From assembly GCA_030704615.1 (NCBI GenBank), contig CM060732.1, forward strand, positions 48,467,053-48,531,052: a DNA stretch of 64,000 nt, given 5' to 3'. This document shows positions 20,810-32,402 of the stretch, one piece after another. Each line of letters begins with the position of its first letter. Position 1 is the first letter of the stretch. Origin of the DNA: Takakia lepidozioides. Its lineage: Eukaryota; Streptophyta; Takakiopsida; Takakiales; Takakiaceae. The notes below the pieces were generated by a model. That model saw only the letters and a list, made by a program, of their open reading frames with translations, searched no databases and had not been told where the DNA came from. The translations under genes were made by a program, and so were the position numbers.

Positions 20810-23800
20810 ATGATGTGAACAAGTTTTGTCCATCCTGCAAAATGTGGGCTCTTCCTGTTAGTAATATGATTTGGTATTTTTCCTTGTGTTTACAAGATAC
20901 TTGGGGTCAAATTGGTCATAGGAAGCTGTGCTTGAATGGCAGCTCAGCTGCACTGTGGTGGCTCCTCACAGACCAATCGACCAATCCGAGATCACCTGAC
21001 TGCCGACACAAGCTACACACACACAAGGTCATTTTGGGTTGATCGCCAGATTAATTCTGCAGGGGTGAGAGATAAGCTAGCTGCTTTCATGACATAAGGT
21101 CAAGGACACCTTCTTCTTCAACACATTCCAGGCTGTTTTACCCTCTTCTCAGAGTCGTCCCTAATTTCATGTCGAATTCTGCAAGTTAGCTCGTAGGGTC
21201 TATGGTGGTTTGGGGTGATTTTGACATGTTACTGCCGATGTGCCAACATGCACTACTGCAAAAACAGATAGCAGCGATGAGGAGAAGCTGTGGAAGGAAT
21301 ATTTTTCGGACCTAAGTCAATGGTGGGACGATCAAGGTAAAAATGTGAATGCCTATTCAATTACAGAGACAAAGCAGACAACAAGATGCATCACATTTAG
21401 CTTTATTGGAATTGTCACCCCAGCACATTTGGAAAGTTTAGGGAGTAATTCAACATAGGAACTAGTGTGTCATGAGTAGGGTTGAGGTGTTTGTTGAATG
21501 ATTGTAGGCTGTCATTGTCAGCTGCTAGCAGCAAGGCAAGAATATATATATGATTTGTGGAGAGGCAGGGATAGAAGGAGCAGGGATTGGAGTGTGGGTC
21601 CAGAGTCATCCAAGAGGGCTCGATTTCAATTTTACTTGTGATTCCTTGTGGATGGATAGCTACAAGAAACCTACATGGGTAGATGGTCAATTGGAATCAG
21701 CAGCGGCACAGTTGATTAAATCAGGCGCCTTGACCATGACCATAGTTTCAGAGGACCAAGAGAGGGAGTCCACAATGCCTCTTCTGGTAGTTTTGGGCAT
21801 GTGAGGATGCTATGTGAGGAACGGCGACTGAAAGAGGCTCTACAGACTTTAAACCAAGGGGGCATTTCAGCAAATTCAGATACTTATGTCAGTCTCTTGC
21901 ATACGTGCATCAAGATGAAAGACCTGCAAGCTGGAAAGCACGTGCATGCTCACATTATCCAAAGTGGATTCAAGCCAAATGTTTTTCTACGCGACACCCT
22001 TTCCAACATGTATGTTAAGTGCAGGAGCATCGTTGATGCTCACCAACTGTTCAACAGAATGCCTCAACAATCTTTGATCACGTGGAATATAATGTTGGCA
22101 GGATTTACCAAGCATGGGTGTGGTACGAATGCTTTGGAGACCTATGAGCAAATGATGCTGAAAGGGGTGAAGCCCGACCACATCACATTTGTTTGCGTTT
22201 GCAATGTGTGTACGAGCCTGGCAGCCCTGAAAGAAGGCAAAGAGGTCCATGGTAACATTGTCGAAGCTAGAATTGTACCAGATGTCATTCTGAACATTGC
22301 CCTGGTGGACATGTATGCCAAATGTGGGAGCATTGAAGATGCAAAGGGGGGTGTTCGACACTATGGCTGAATGTGATGTGGTGTTGTGGAACACGATGAT
22401 CGCAGGACATACACAACAGGGTTGCGGGACGGAGGCTTTGGAGACATATGAGCAAATGATGCAGGAAGGGACATATGATGCAAATGAGCATACCTGACAT
22501 ATGAGCATACCTAAAAAGGGCAAAGAGGGCCATGTTGACATCATCAAAGCTGGAATTGTACCAGGTTGCATTCCGCATGATACCCTAGTGGACATGTATG
22601 CCAAATGTGGCAGCATTGAAGCTGCAAAGGGAGAATTTGACAATATGGCTGAGCGGGATGTTGTCTCCTGGAACACGATGATCGCAGGATATGGCCAGCA
22701 ATGGTGCGAGATGAAGCCACAAATGAGCAAATGCTGGGTGCAGCCGGACCGGGTCACTTTCATTTATCTTTGCAAGGCATGTGCGAGCCTGGCAGCCTTG
22801 GAAAAGGGCAAAGTGGTCCATGGTGACATCATCAAAGCTGGAATTGTACCAGATGTCACTCTGAACAGTACCCTGGTGGACATGTATGCCAAAGGGGGGA
22901 GCATCAAGGATGCAAATGTGGGCTCTTGGGCTCCTGTTAGTACCATGATGTGGTATTCTTTCTGATGCTTACAAGGTTCTTGGGAGAGTCAGCTTGGTCT
23001 TAGTAGGCAGTGTTTCAATCTTTGCCCCCTCAGCTGCACCATGGTGGTTCTCACAGACCAATCCAACATTATCTGACTACAGACACAAGCAACACACACA
23101 CAAGAGATCCTCTTGGTTCATGGTCAGTCAAATCCTCCATAGGTCATGACACAAGGTCGAGGACAATGTGGTGAGGGGACCTTCTTCTTCGACCTATTTC
23201 AGCCTGAACATTTGCCCTCTCGTCAAACTCAGCCCTGAATTTGTAGCATGGAGCAGAACTGGCATGAGTTTAAGATCCTTCTCGATGGTGGGACAACCGC
23301 AATCGCAAGGTGTGGCTTTTTCTGAAGGTACAATGTGAAGATGTTTGTCCATCTTGCAAATGTGGGCTCTTGGCTCTTGTTAGTACCATGATGTGTTATT
23401 GTTTCTGATGTTTACAAGGTTCTTGGGAAAATCAGCTTGGTCTTAGCAGGTCGTGTTTCAATCTCTGCCCGCTCAGCTGCACCGTGTTGGATCTCACAGA
23501 CCACTCCGTCATTACCTGACTACATACCCAAGCAGCACACACAAGAGGTCATCTTGGGTTCATGGTCAGTCAAATCCTCCATGGGTCATGACACAAGATC
23601 GAGGACTGAGTGGTGAGAGCACCTTCTTCTTTGACCTATTTCAGCCTTTTTTGCCCTCTCATCAGACTCAGCCCTGAATTTGCAAAAAGAATTCTGTAAG
23701 TTAGCTCATTGGGTGGATCTGTGGTGGTTTGGAGTGACTTTAACAAATTACTGCCAATGTGGCAGTAGGAAAATATGGCCCAAAAACAAATAACAGAGAT

Positions 23801-24935
23801 GAAGAGAAGAATGTCACTAGTTAGCATAGAACTAGTGTCACTAGTGGGACTAGTTAACATAGGAACTAGTGTGATAGGTAGGGTTGGGGTGTTTGCTGGA
23901 GAAATTCAAGCATTTTCCCTCTTATCAGTAGTAGCGGCTCTAAATTTTCATGTTGAATTCTGCAAGTTAGCTGGTTGAGTGAACCTTTGTAGTTTGGAGT
24001 GACTTTGACATAATACTGCCAATGTGACAACATGAAAGAATCTTGAAACTGGTAACGGAGACCACAAGAAGCTGTGGAATGAATACTTTTTTGAACCAAG
24101 TCAACAGTGGGACAATCACGGCAAAAAGGTGAATGCCTGTTGGATTGCAGAGAGTAGAAGATGCAATTGAGCATAGGAACTAGTGTGAGAAGTTGAGTTG
24201 GGTCTTTCCTAGAACAATTCGAGGCTTGCATTGTCAGCTGCTAGCAGCAAGGCAAAGGTGAATGCATGATTTGGGCAGAGGCATGGATAGCTGAAGGAGC
24301 AGGGATAGAGTGTGGGTCCAGATTCATCGAAGACGGGCGGACTTCAACAAGCTCCAAATTACCTATGATTCCCTGTGGATTAATAACTACTAGCAACCTG
24401 CATGGGTAGATGGTCAACTGGAAGCTGCAGCGCAGCGGCGGAATTGATAAAATCAGACACTGCTAGTGCAGGCACCTTCTTCAACATATTTCATCATATT
24501 TTTCCTTCTTATCAGAATCAACCCTAAGTTTCCATGTTGAATTTTGCAAGTTAGCTAGTTGAGTGAACCTTTGATAGTTTGGAGTGACTTTGACATGATA
24601 CTGCCAATGTGACAACAGGAAAATATCCAGAAACAGGTAACAAAGATGAAAAGAAGTTGTGGAATTAATACTTTTCTTACCCAGTCAATGGTGGGACAAT
24701 TGAGGCAAGAAGGTGAATGTCTGTTTGATTCTAGAGAGTAGCAGATGCAATTGAGCATAGGAACTAGTGTGATAGGCTGAGTTGGGTGTCTCCTAGAACA
24801 AATCTAGGCTATCATTGTCAGCTGCTAGCAGCAAGGCCATGATGAATGCATGACTTGTGCAGATCAGGCATGGATAGCTGAAGGAGCAGAGATAGAGTGT
24901 GGGTCCAGATTCATCCAAGAGGGCCAACAAGAGGG
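20810..24935 (+). repeat. serially duplicated ~0.5-1 kb units around a PPR pseudogene
   Basis: Two unit types recur in the same orientation. Type 1 (AATGTGGGCTCTTGGCTCCT ... ACAAGGTTCTTGGG ... TCAGCTGCACC) is at 20840-21040, 22910-23110 and 23365-23560. Type 2 (GCAAGTTAGCT..., GACATGTTACTGCCGATGTG, CTGCTAGCAGCAAGGC, GTGTGGGTCCAGAGTCATCC) is at 21180-21725, 23690-23880 (partial), 23955-24470 and 24540-24930. The PPR remnant sits between the first and second sets. Non-coding in its present form. Confidence 0.7.
21801..22965 (+). pseudogene. PLS-class pentatricopeptide repeat gene, broken
   Basis: PPR proteins of this class bind organellar RNA, usually for C-to-U editing. Visible repeats: TYVSLLHTCIKMKDLQAGKH, VHAHIIQSGFKPNVFL, SLITWNIMLAGFTKHGCGTN, ALETYEQMMLKGVKPDHITF, ALVDMYAKCGSIEDAK, then after a +1 shift near 22348 VFDTMAECDVVLWNTMIAGH, a break with a stop at ~22496, and further repeats up to ASLAALEKGKVVHGDIIKAG and TLVDMYAKGGSIKDA, ending TTC TGA at 22963. 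No E, E+ or DYW tail. It is a decayed fragment of 6-7 repeats; the L/S repeat wording is of the seed-free plant type. Confidence 0.85.
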
Positions 24936-25930
24936 CAGCTCTTTGTGTGCTTGATTCTCACTCCCATTTGGTGTTTGTCGTGATCTCCTTGGCAGGATTT
25001 CCCACCACAGCCCCTTTCTTCCAAGCAGCCAGTTGTCAACCTTGCTCTCCCATCCTTCACCCTCTTCGTCAGTGAAGTACTCCCATTCTTTTTTTTCATG
25101 TTCCAGCCATTTAGGTGCTTTCTCCTTCAATACTGCCTTCAATTTGCTGCATTGTCATGTGTTTACTTTCTGTGGTTTTAATTTGCTCATGCCCAACAGT
25201 TGGAAGAATTCCATGTGTTGGGATGATTCCACTCTGAGCTGCAATTTCCATTCTTTTCAGTTTTTCCCACAGGCTGGCTTTTGTTGGAACAGGTCTGTCC
25301 TCTTCACTTAAGTTTTCCTCTCCTCGTCATACTTCTCCAAATCTGGTCATAGGCATCCTCATTTCCTTCTGTCTCTAGCCCATCATGCTCATCCTCCTTG
25401 ACGTCCCTTGTGGTTTAGCTCTTGTTTGTGTGTCTCCATCAAAGGGACATCCTTCGTGTGGTGGAATGCTGCATGCTAAGTAGGAGCCTCGTGGATGTAG
25501 CAGGGAGCAACAACATCAATTGCACACTTGATAAAATCAGGTACCCTCATATTCAATACATTTCAGCCTGTTCTGTCCTCTTTTCAGAGTAGTCCCTAAT
25601 TGTCCAGCGAAGGGGAGGATGTATATGGATTATGGGTGTTGTGGTAGGGATAGCTAAAGGGGCACACAAAGTAGGGCTGGTTCTGTTTTCAGTGCACATG
25701 GTGCTACTTACAAAAGTATTCAATCAGAAATACAGGGTGATGAACTTGTGGCATGTGCCCTTAGACTGTGTTTTGTGGAGCCAGATTTTGGGACAACAGT
25801 GCTATTTTGTAAATCTGACTGACAATTGTTTAAGAGAATTTTTTTTCACATCTGCTATTGTTGTCTTCAGTGCCTCTGTTATGTCCTTTCCACTTTGTCA
25901 CTTTGTTCTTTCTTGTGAATGATGGTGTGT
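24936..25930. other. no recognisable gene
   Basis: Low-similarity short frames. A scrap of repeat type 2 (TTGATAAAATCAGG...TTTCAGCCTGTT) recurs near 25525-25590. Confidence 0.35.
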
Positions 25931-26528
25931 TATGATTTTCCAAATAATATTAAAAACCAAATTTTCAAACAACTGGATGCCACGTGTCCGACCCAACAAA
26001 CCACTTTACAGTAAGCACCATGACTACACAACATCGCATCATACATTGACACGTGTCATATCCTTGAAAAAACGCCTGGCAATGAGCTCCTACAGGCATA
26101 GTCATGGGAATGACTTTAAATACATTTAAAATTCAAAACAAACTAATCATATGATGTCACGTGTCCAAATGTCAGCATGTTGGTAGTCAGGATAATGACT
26201 GCAAAGCCTCCTCATAATATGCCACGTGTCAATTTTGGAGACGCCAGATGACGCACATCCACAAAAACCTCCTGGATTTATTAAAAAAAGACACGTGTAC
26301 AGTTTGCAACAACACACTAAGTCATGTATGGTAGAAGTATATATGACTGCCAAATGACAGTCAGATGTATCACTTGGTTCATCTAACTATAGTCATACGT
26401 GACCGACCATCCTGTACTCATTGTATTCACTTGGTTTGCACGACTTGCAGTCAGCGAAGTCATATGTACCGTTTATGACTATGTGACAGTTATATATATA
26501 GTCATATATACCGCGTTTTGTTGTAGTG
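25931..26528 (-). mobile_element. CACTA transposon, one terminal arm
   Basis: Reading in from 26528 on the minus strand the arm starts CACTACAACAAAACGCGGTA followed by TATATGACT, the typical 5'-CACTA terminus, with subterminal repeats of ATGACT/AGTCAT and GTACATATGACT. Further in, CACGTGTC/ACACGTGT lies at 25981, 26050, 26158, 26223 and 26292. It abuts the gypsy integrase at 26529 exactly. Matching arm at ~30855-31106. Inner boundary approximate. Confidence 0.75.
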
Positions 26529-27215
26529 TCCGTCTTCTTGGTGATAATTTATCATACAATGAAGATACTGCTCCAAAATCTGGTTTACACGTTCGGTTTG
26601 ACCATCAGTTTGTGGATGATTAGTTGTAGAGAGGTTGATCTTAGTATCCAATATGTGAAATAATCCCCTCCAAAAATTTGATATGAACTGTGGTCATCGA
26701 GGAAATACGATGTCCTTCGGGAGTCCATGAATGCGGTAAATATTATTGAGGAAGAGTCTTGCAGTCTGCTCGCCGGTAACCGTCTTATTACATGGAATGA
26801 AATGGGTCATGGTAAAACAATCCACAATAATAAGGATTGAATCGGTGGTCTTGGAAATTGGAAGGTCCATAATAAAGTCCATAGACACGGATGACCATGG
26901 ACCCTTGGGAATGGGTAATGGTTGAAGAAGGCCATAAGGTTGATGTCGTGGTCCCTTCGCTTTAGCACACGTGTCGCAAGATTTTATAAATTCTTTCACA
27001 AGTTTCCACATCTGCGGCCACCAATAGTCCCTGGATATCAATTCCATTGTTTTGATGATGCCGAAATGTCTTGTAGCCGGAAGATCATGACATGTTTGAA
27101 GAATTTGAAGTTGTATAGGTCCTGGAGGTACATAGAGAAGTCCCTTGAAGTAAAGTAAGTCATTTTTGAATTCGAAATCGTTTGTAACATGTGGGTGGTC
27201 TTGAAGTTGATTCAA
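26529..27215 (-). pseudogene. gypsy integrase: zinc-binding and core part
   Basis: HHCC zinc region (H in TCHDLPATRHFG, Cys pair in SCDTCAKAK), then the core: SVSMDFIMDLP with the first Asp, HGLPKDIVFPR (normally SDRD), and past a frame break STTNHPQTDGQTERVNQILE with the catalytic Glu, ending INYHQEDG at 26529. The RDxQF segment carries a stop (near 26692). Confidence 0.85.
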
Positions 27216-27619
27216 TTGACTTCGTAATATTTAGCAAATTGGTCGCTCTTCAGTGCTTCCTGAATCTCCTTTATGATCTATGCATCGTTGTAGGTGGACA
27301 TGAATAGCATATTCAATTGGAGATTTGTTGGTTTTAAGATGATGGATTTCTGTTGGTCGAAAGCCGCGTCCTTTTTTTTTTGCGCAAGATACGATCGTGG
27401 AGAAAGAGCATCTAGTTTTCCTTGAAGATGTTCGGGACGGTAGGTAATAACAAAATCAAACCTTGCTAGTGACATACTCTATCTCGCTTGACGTCGATTC
27501 AAAACACGAGCACTCATAAAATACTCGAGGTTTTTGTAACCAGTGTAGACAGTGACATGTTGTTTAGCTCCCTCCAATAGATGACGCCACTCCTTAAAAT
27601 GATCGATAATCGCTAGAAG

Positions 27620-27886
27620 TTATTTGTCATGGATTTCATAATTGATCTTCGCAGCGGAAAATTTGCGAGAACGAAAACCAACAGGGTGAAGTCGGCCATC
27701 CGTACCATATTGAGAGAGTACAACACCAAGTGCAAAGTCCGATGCATCTGTTTCAAAAAAGAATGGTTTAGATGGGTCTGCATGTACCAGTATTGGAGCT
27801 GTTGTAAATGCATGCTTCAGTCGTTCAAACGTCTGGTCAGCCTTTTCGTCCCATACAAATTTGTCATTTCCTATTAGTCGTGTCAA
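27620..27886 (-). pseudogene. gypsy RNase H domain
   Basis: FVWDEKADQTFERLKHAF, then the RNase H start FFFETDASDFALGVVLSQYG with the catalytic Asp, and INYEIHDK. The following part (27278-27600) continues as a decayed RNase H end (RFDFVITYRPEHLQGKLDAL). Confidence 0.85.
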
Positions 27887-28022
27887 TGGTGCAACAACTT
27901 TGGAGTAGTCCTTAATGAAGATTCTATAGAAATTTGCAAATTCCAGAAAACATTGTATATCTCAACCTTGCGTTGACGCAATATTGATTTGAGAAATGAA
28001 AATATCATTTTTTGAAGATTTT

Positions 28023-28566
28023 TTATTTTTTTTTTCCCTTGGGACACTCAATGATGGTTTGTATTTTCTTCTGATCCATAAAGACGCTTTTGTCAGAAAT
28101 AAAGTAGCCCAGAAATTCAACCTCAGATTGATGAAAAAGACATTTTTCCAACTTGACATATAATTTTTTTTCTCGTAATTTATCAAAGACAAGGCGTACA
28201 TGGCGGCCATCTTCATCTTCATTCTGTGAAAATATCAAAATGTCGTCCAAATAGATGACTACAAAGTCATCTAAAAATTCTCGAAAGATATCATTCATCA
28301 TATGTTAGAAAATTGCTTGAGCATTTGTAAGACCGAAAGGCATAACACTGTATTCAAAATGTCCATACCTTGTTCGAAAAGTTGTTTTCCATTCGTCTTC
28401 TTCTTTTATCCGTACAAGGTTATAAGTTCAGCTCGAGTCAATTTTGGTGAAATTTTTTGCTCGTCCCAGCTGGTCGAGAAGCCCAAAAATCAGCGGCAAC
28501 AGATAACGATTCGTAACTGTGACTTTGTTGAGACCACGATAGTCTACACACATGCGTAATGATTCG
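28023..28566 (-). pseudogene. gypsy reverse transcriptase core
   Basis: [26 protein letters not shown] followed by a stop, [10 protein letters not shown], another stop, then FVVIYLDDILIFS with the YLDD catalytic motif, and EVEFLGYFISDKSV. Several stops and a frame change at ~28560. Confidence 0.88.
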
Positions 28567-29667
28567 TCATTTTTTTTCCACAAACAAGATAGGCGCCCCC
28601 GCAGGTGATTTTGAATGTCGAATGAAGTTCTTCGACAAATTTTCATCAGCGTATTCACGTAATGCAGCCAATTCCGTCTGGGATAAGTTATAGATTGGGC
28701 CGAATGGTGGTTGGGCTCCTTCTTGTAACTCAATTGCACAATCATAAGGTCGATGTTCTGGCAATATGTCTGCATTTTTCTTCTCGAAAACATCCTTGAA
28801 ATCTTGATATTGAGTTGGTAATGTTGAAGTACTTTTGTCTGTTCTAGTCTTGATCGGAGTCGCATAAAGTGCAAATGCCGCATCCTTTTTGGTAGCTCTC
28901 ATGAAAGCTCTAGTTCCAAGGAACATGGGTTGAATACCTTTGATAATTCTACATTTTTGTCTTGCAAATTTTTTTCGCGATCGCCAGTCAATGTCAGGAT
29001 TGTGAAGTACGAACCAGGGAAGTCCAAGGATCATAAGATTCGTTGGAGACTGGATGACGTTGAAAACAATATGTGATGCTTGATCTTTAAGCTTCACTTC
29101 AAGTGGTCGAGTTTCATGGTCAACATTTCCTGATGCTAACGGTCGTCCATCGATGACTTCAACGGAGGCCGAAAGTTTCTTCTTTACGAACGTTAAATCG
29201 TGTTGCTTCGCAAAGTTTTTGTCAATAAAACATGCTGAAGCCCCTGAGTCCAAAAGTGTTTCTACAGAGATATCTCGATTTTGCACTCTGGTTTTTACCG
29301 GAACTGTGAAACAAGGTGTAGGGTCTGGAGGTAGATAGATACTTTTTTTTGGTGAAGAATTTGTGGTGTCCAGCCGCATGGTCCCTGCTGTGACTGGACA
29401 TCTTCGTTTTCCGACCTCCTCGTATCGAACACTTGAGTTGCGCCCCGAGCTTTGAATCTTCTCTTGTTGGGGCAGTTTAATGTTATGTGATCTTCTTCTC
29501 CGCAATAGAAGCATAATCCATTCGAGCGCAGTCTTGAATCGGACAACATCAATCTGCATAAGATCACTATCGGATGTCTGATGGATCGTTGTGTTTGGTG
29601 CCGTAGTAGCAGCGACATGATGCGTCGTCGACCATCCAGATCGCTTCTCTTGATGTCTTTCGAACAA
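28567..29667 (-). pseudogene. gypsy aspartic protease and N-terminal RT region
   Basis: About 366 open codons: protease motif LLDSGASACFIDKNFA with the catalytic DSG, a second strand MILGLPWFVLHNPDIDW, then the RT lead-in ([33 protein letters not shown]). A zinc-knuckle-like CFYCGEEDHITLNC is readable in another frame just upstream (~29470-29510). Confidence 0.85.
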
Positions 29668-29736
29668 ACGATTATCGCATGCAATGACTTGGGTGATGAA
29701 TTCACATTGTCAGCAACAAATCTTCTACATCATCTT

Positions 29737-30145
29737 TTAGCCCACATCGAAACTGACTAATGAGGCTCTTCTCATTCCAGTCGAGGTCGCACGCAAGTTG
29801 ACAAAATTCGGCAGCATAAACGGAAGCATAACGTGCTCCTTGTCGAAGGTTTCGCATCTTTGTCTATGCAACTCTCTCTCTATCATTTTCTCCAAACGTT
29901 GCAGTGAATTCGGACATGAACGCTTCAAAATTGTATAGTAAATGCGAATTTTTTTCTAATAGCGGTGCAAACCAAGATATGACAGTGTCTGATAGAAGGG
30001 TGCCCACGAATCCCACTTGAATACCTTCATCGGGGTAGCGTTGTGGATGTAGTCGTAGGAACAATCGTACTTGTTGAACAAAACCGCGAAATCTTGATCT
30101 CGTCCCATCCAATTTCTCAGGCATTCTGATCTTTGGTTCTCTCAT
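29737..30145 (-). pseudogene. gypsy gag remnant
   Basis: IRMPEKLDGTRSRFRGFVQQ, WFAPLLEKNSHLLYNFEAF, then after a frame change EKMIERELHRQ-like and LACDLDWNEKSLISQFRCG (in another frame, ~29760-29830). Matches the retrotransposon gag pattern F.G.R..F..F...W. Confidence 0.75.
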
Positions 30146-30431
30146 AATCTGTTGAAGATGAACCGTTGCAGTAGGAACTGTTGCAGTAGGGACTCGTATG
30201 GTTGCAGATCCATTGTTCGACTCCTTTAACTCTGAAATTTGTTATTGCAAATTGTTGAGAACGTTGCCAAGATCTTGAAACTGATCAGCTTGTAATTGGG
30301 CGGTAGAGGTACGAAGTTCTTGCATCTGGAGCTGAAAACTCTGTAAGGTGACGACCATTTCCGCAAATGTGTTTTCCATCTCAACTAACTAAGGAACAAA
30401 CTTTAGTCTCGCAAACCAATTAGACTAGACA

Positions 30432-30527
30432 TGACTGAACACAAGCAAGAGATCAGACTAGATGTACAAGACTAGACAAGAAATCAAGGTCGGCGTGGCC
30501 GAATGCATGATGGGTAAACATGAATCA
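30432..30527 (-). repeat. remnant of the gypsy 5' LTR (its 3' end)
   Basis: In reverse it matches the end of the LTR at 32981-33079: TTGATTCATGTTTAC.CATCA, CATTCGG.CACGCCGACCTTG, TCTTGTCTAGTCTTGTAC, GTGTTT.AGTCA. Only ~100 bp remain; the rest is cut off at 30528-30540 where an unrelated repeat begins. Confidence 0.8.
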
Positions 30528-30540
30528 AACGTGCGGCCTG

Positions 30541-30640
30541 CTAAGACCATTCTGTCTCTCCTAAGAACCTTGTAAACATCAAGAAGAATACCAAATCATG
30601 GTACTACAGGAGCCAAGAGCCCACATTTGCGGTTGCGGTG
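30541..30640 (-). repeat. copy of the PPR-linked type 1 repeat
   Basis: In reverse: AAATGTGGGCTCTTGGCTCC, GTACCATGATTTGGTATTCT, GATGTTTACAAGGTTCTTAG, the same words as at 20840, 22915 and 23365. Confidence 0.65.
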
Positions 30641-30854
30641 CAGGTTGCACTTCGCCCCTTCTCCATCCCATGCCCTTCCATATCCTTCGATCATCGTGTT
30701 CCATGACACAATATCTCTTTGGCTCTATACTAAGAAAACGCACAGGAGACAAAAAAGTCAAGAGGAGGCTAAGTCCCAGCCCTCTAATGGGCAACCCTAT
30801 AAATAATTTTTTGAGTTTTTTAACCTTTTGGTACCAAGCTAGCACTAAAAGTCA

Positions 30855-31106
30855 TTCCGGCAACTATTTGGTGGAGAGCTCGCGCTGGTCAACCATCGTT
30901 GACCAACCCTCCGTCAAGTGCGGAGTCACGTAGTCATTCAAAAGTCTAACCATGTAGTCCCTTGGATGACTACGTGACTACATAATCATCTGAACGACTA
31001 CATAAAGCACAATTTGGTCTAAAAATATAGGGAAGTCATGGTCATAGTCAGGAAAACCATGACTACCGCGGGTTGGCAGTCATATGTACCACGATCTGTT
31101 GTAGTG
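30855..31106 (+). mobile_element. CACTA transposon, second terminal arm
   Basis: Ends at 31106 with GGTAC-CACGATCTGTTGTAGTG on the plus strand, i.e. CACTACAACAGATCGTGGTA when read inward, matching the arm at 26528 except at a few positions. Subterminal AGTCAT/ATGACTAC repeats at 30940-31080. The gypsy integrase resumes at 31107. Inner boundary approximate. Confidence 0.72.
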
Positions 31107-32402
31107 AGACCTTCTGTCATTGGCTGAGTTTGCTTACAACAACACTATACATTCTTCGACTAAACAAATTGTATTTTTCTCCAATTATGGTCATTATCCT
31201 CGAGCAAACCCTTTCCATATGAAGACTGTTGGAAGCCCTGCTGCGTAAAACCTTGCTACTCATCTTGCTACGATTCACAAGGAGCTTACATTCCACCTCG
31301 CAGAAGCTAAAAAACAATACAAGGAGTATGCAGATCAACATCAAGCCAAAAACTGACCGGATTTATTTGACGAATAATTTTGAATGGTCCCAGGCGTTGA
31401 TAATCCAACTTCTTTGATGGTCGCGAAGTTTGTATGTCCCGTCGAAGAAGCCATACACGATCTCCGACCTTGAACTGGGGTTAAAGTTGTCGCCACGAAG
31501 TATGCGCATCCATCCAGTCTTCAATGTCTCATTATTAGAGTTGTATCATCACTCAAGTGTCCCCGGGCGAGTTTCTGTACCACCTCCACCGATTGAAGTC
31601 AATCAGGAAATCGAGTATGAAGTCGACAAAGTCATAGACTCTCACATCAAGTATAAACGTCTTGAGTATTTCGTAATTGGAAAGGCTACGACATCAGCGA
31701 ACGAACGTGAGAACCGTCATCCAACCTTGCCAATGCATCTTACAAAGTCCAAGAGTTTCATCTACGATATCCAGCTAAGCTTCGAGCCACACGTCAATAA
31801 AACGTCACTATGATGATGTCAGCCAAGTTAGCTTCAAGGTGAAGACTCCACATTCAGTGTACCTAATACACGCTAAGGAGGGAGGAGCACCACCCATCAG
31901 TATATATAGCTACACTTCCAGTACTCTTGCATCTTGTATTGGAGCATGGAGTCACAGGAACCAGATACATTGGAGCTATCGCTTACCCAACTACCAGACC
32001 AGCCGTTCCGACTCTCACAACCTTCAACATCACGCCGACGCTCTCCAGACGATAGGCCACCAATGCGACGCGTACTTCCTCGTCTGGACCCCATATGACG
32101 GCAAGTGGAGCCTACTTGAAGTCTAATAATCCTGTTGGAGGTTAAGGATTCGAACCCAGAGGGCAACGAAATCATGTTTGAAGGCAGCTTCGAAAATCAG
32201 AATGCTCAAATCACTGTGTGGTCCCAAAGTTCAAGGTGTTGGACAGTATCGATGGTTGCATGGACCTATAAATCATTTGAGTCAAGAACAAAGAGCCGAA
32301 TACTTGACAAGTAACATTCGCCGGATTTTGGATTTTCTCCAACTCTAAGCAAGTCTAAGATTTTACTGCTCCTCGAGGAACTCGGCGCTAGAGGAGGGGG
32401 TG
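31107..32402 (+). pseudogene. gypsy integrase C-terminus and chromodomain-like region, decayed
   Basis: LLSLAEFAYNNTIHSSTKQ and FFSNYGHYPR (31110-31205), a coiled region [19 protein letters not shown], then the module HPVFNVSLLELYHHSSVPGR followed by YEVDKVIDSHIKYKRLEYFV (31513-31680), which is the chromodomain-like tail of chromoviruses. Stops interrupt it (e.g. ~31244, 31354). Continues the integrase cut at 26529 on the other strand. 31840-32400 is degraded sequence up to the LTR. Confidence 0.85.

Larger units (their letters stand above)
26529..30432 (-). mobile_element. Ty3/gypsy chromovirus, gag-pol part (inverted segment)
   Basis: Minus-strand order from 30150 to 26529: gag, protease, reverse transcriptase, RNase H, integrase core. 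The integrase stops abruptly in the middle of its core (..INYHQEDG) where a CACTA terminus begins. The rest of the integrase (..LLSLAEFAYNN) is on the opposite strand at 31107. Stop codons and frameshifts throughout make it non-functional. Belongs to the chromodomain lineage, judged from the chromodomain-like region at 31.6 kb. Confidence 0.88.

Noticed and set aside
26922-27158. Plus-strand frames inside the gypsy element
   Set aside because: Shadows of the integrase and its neighbours on the minus strand.
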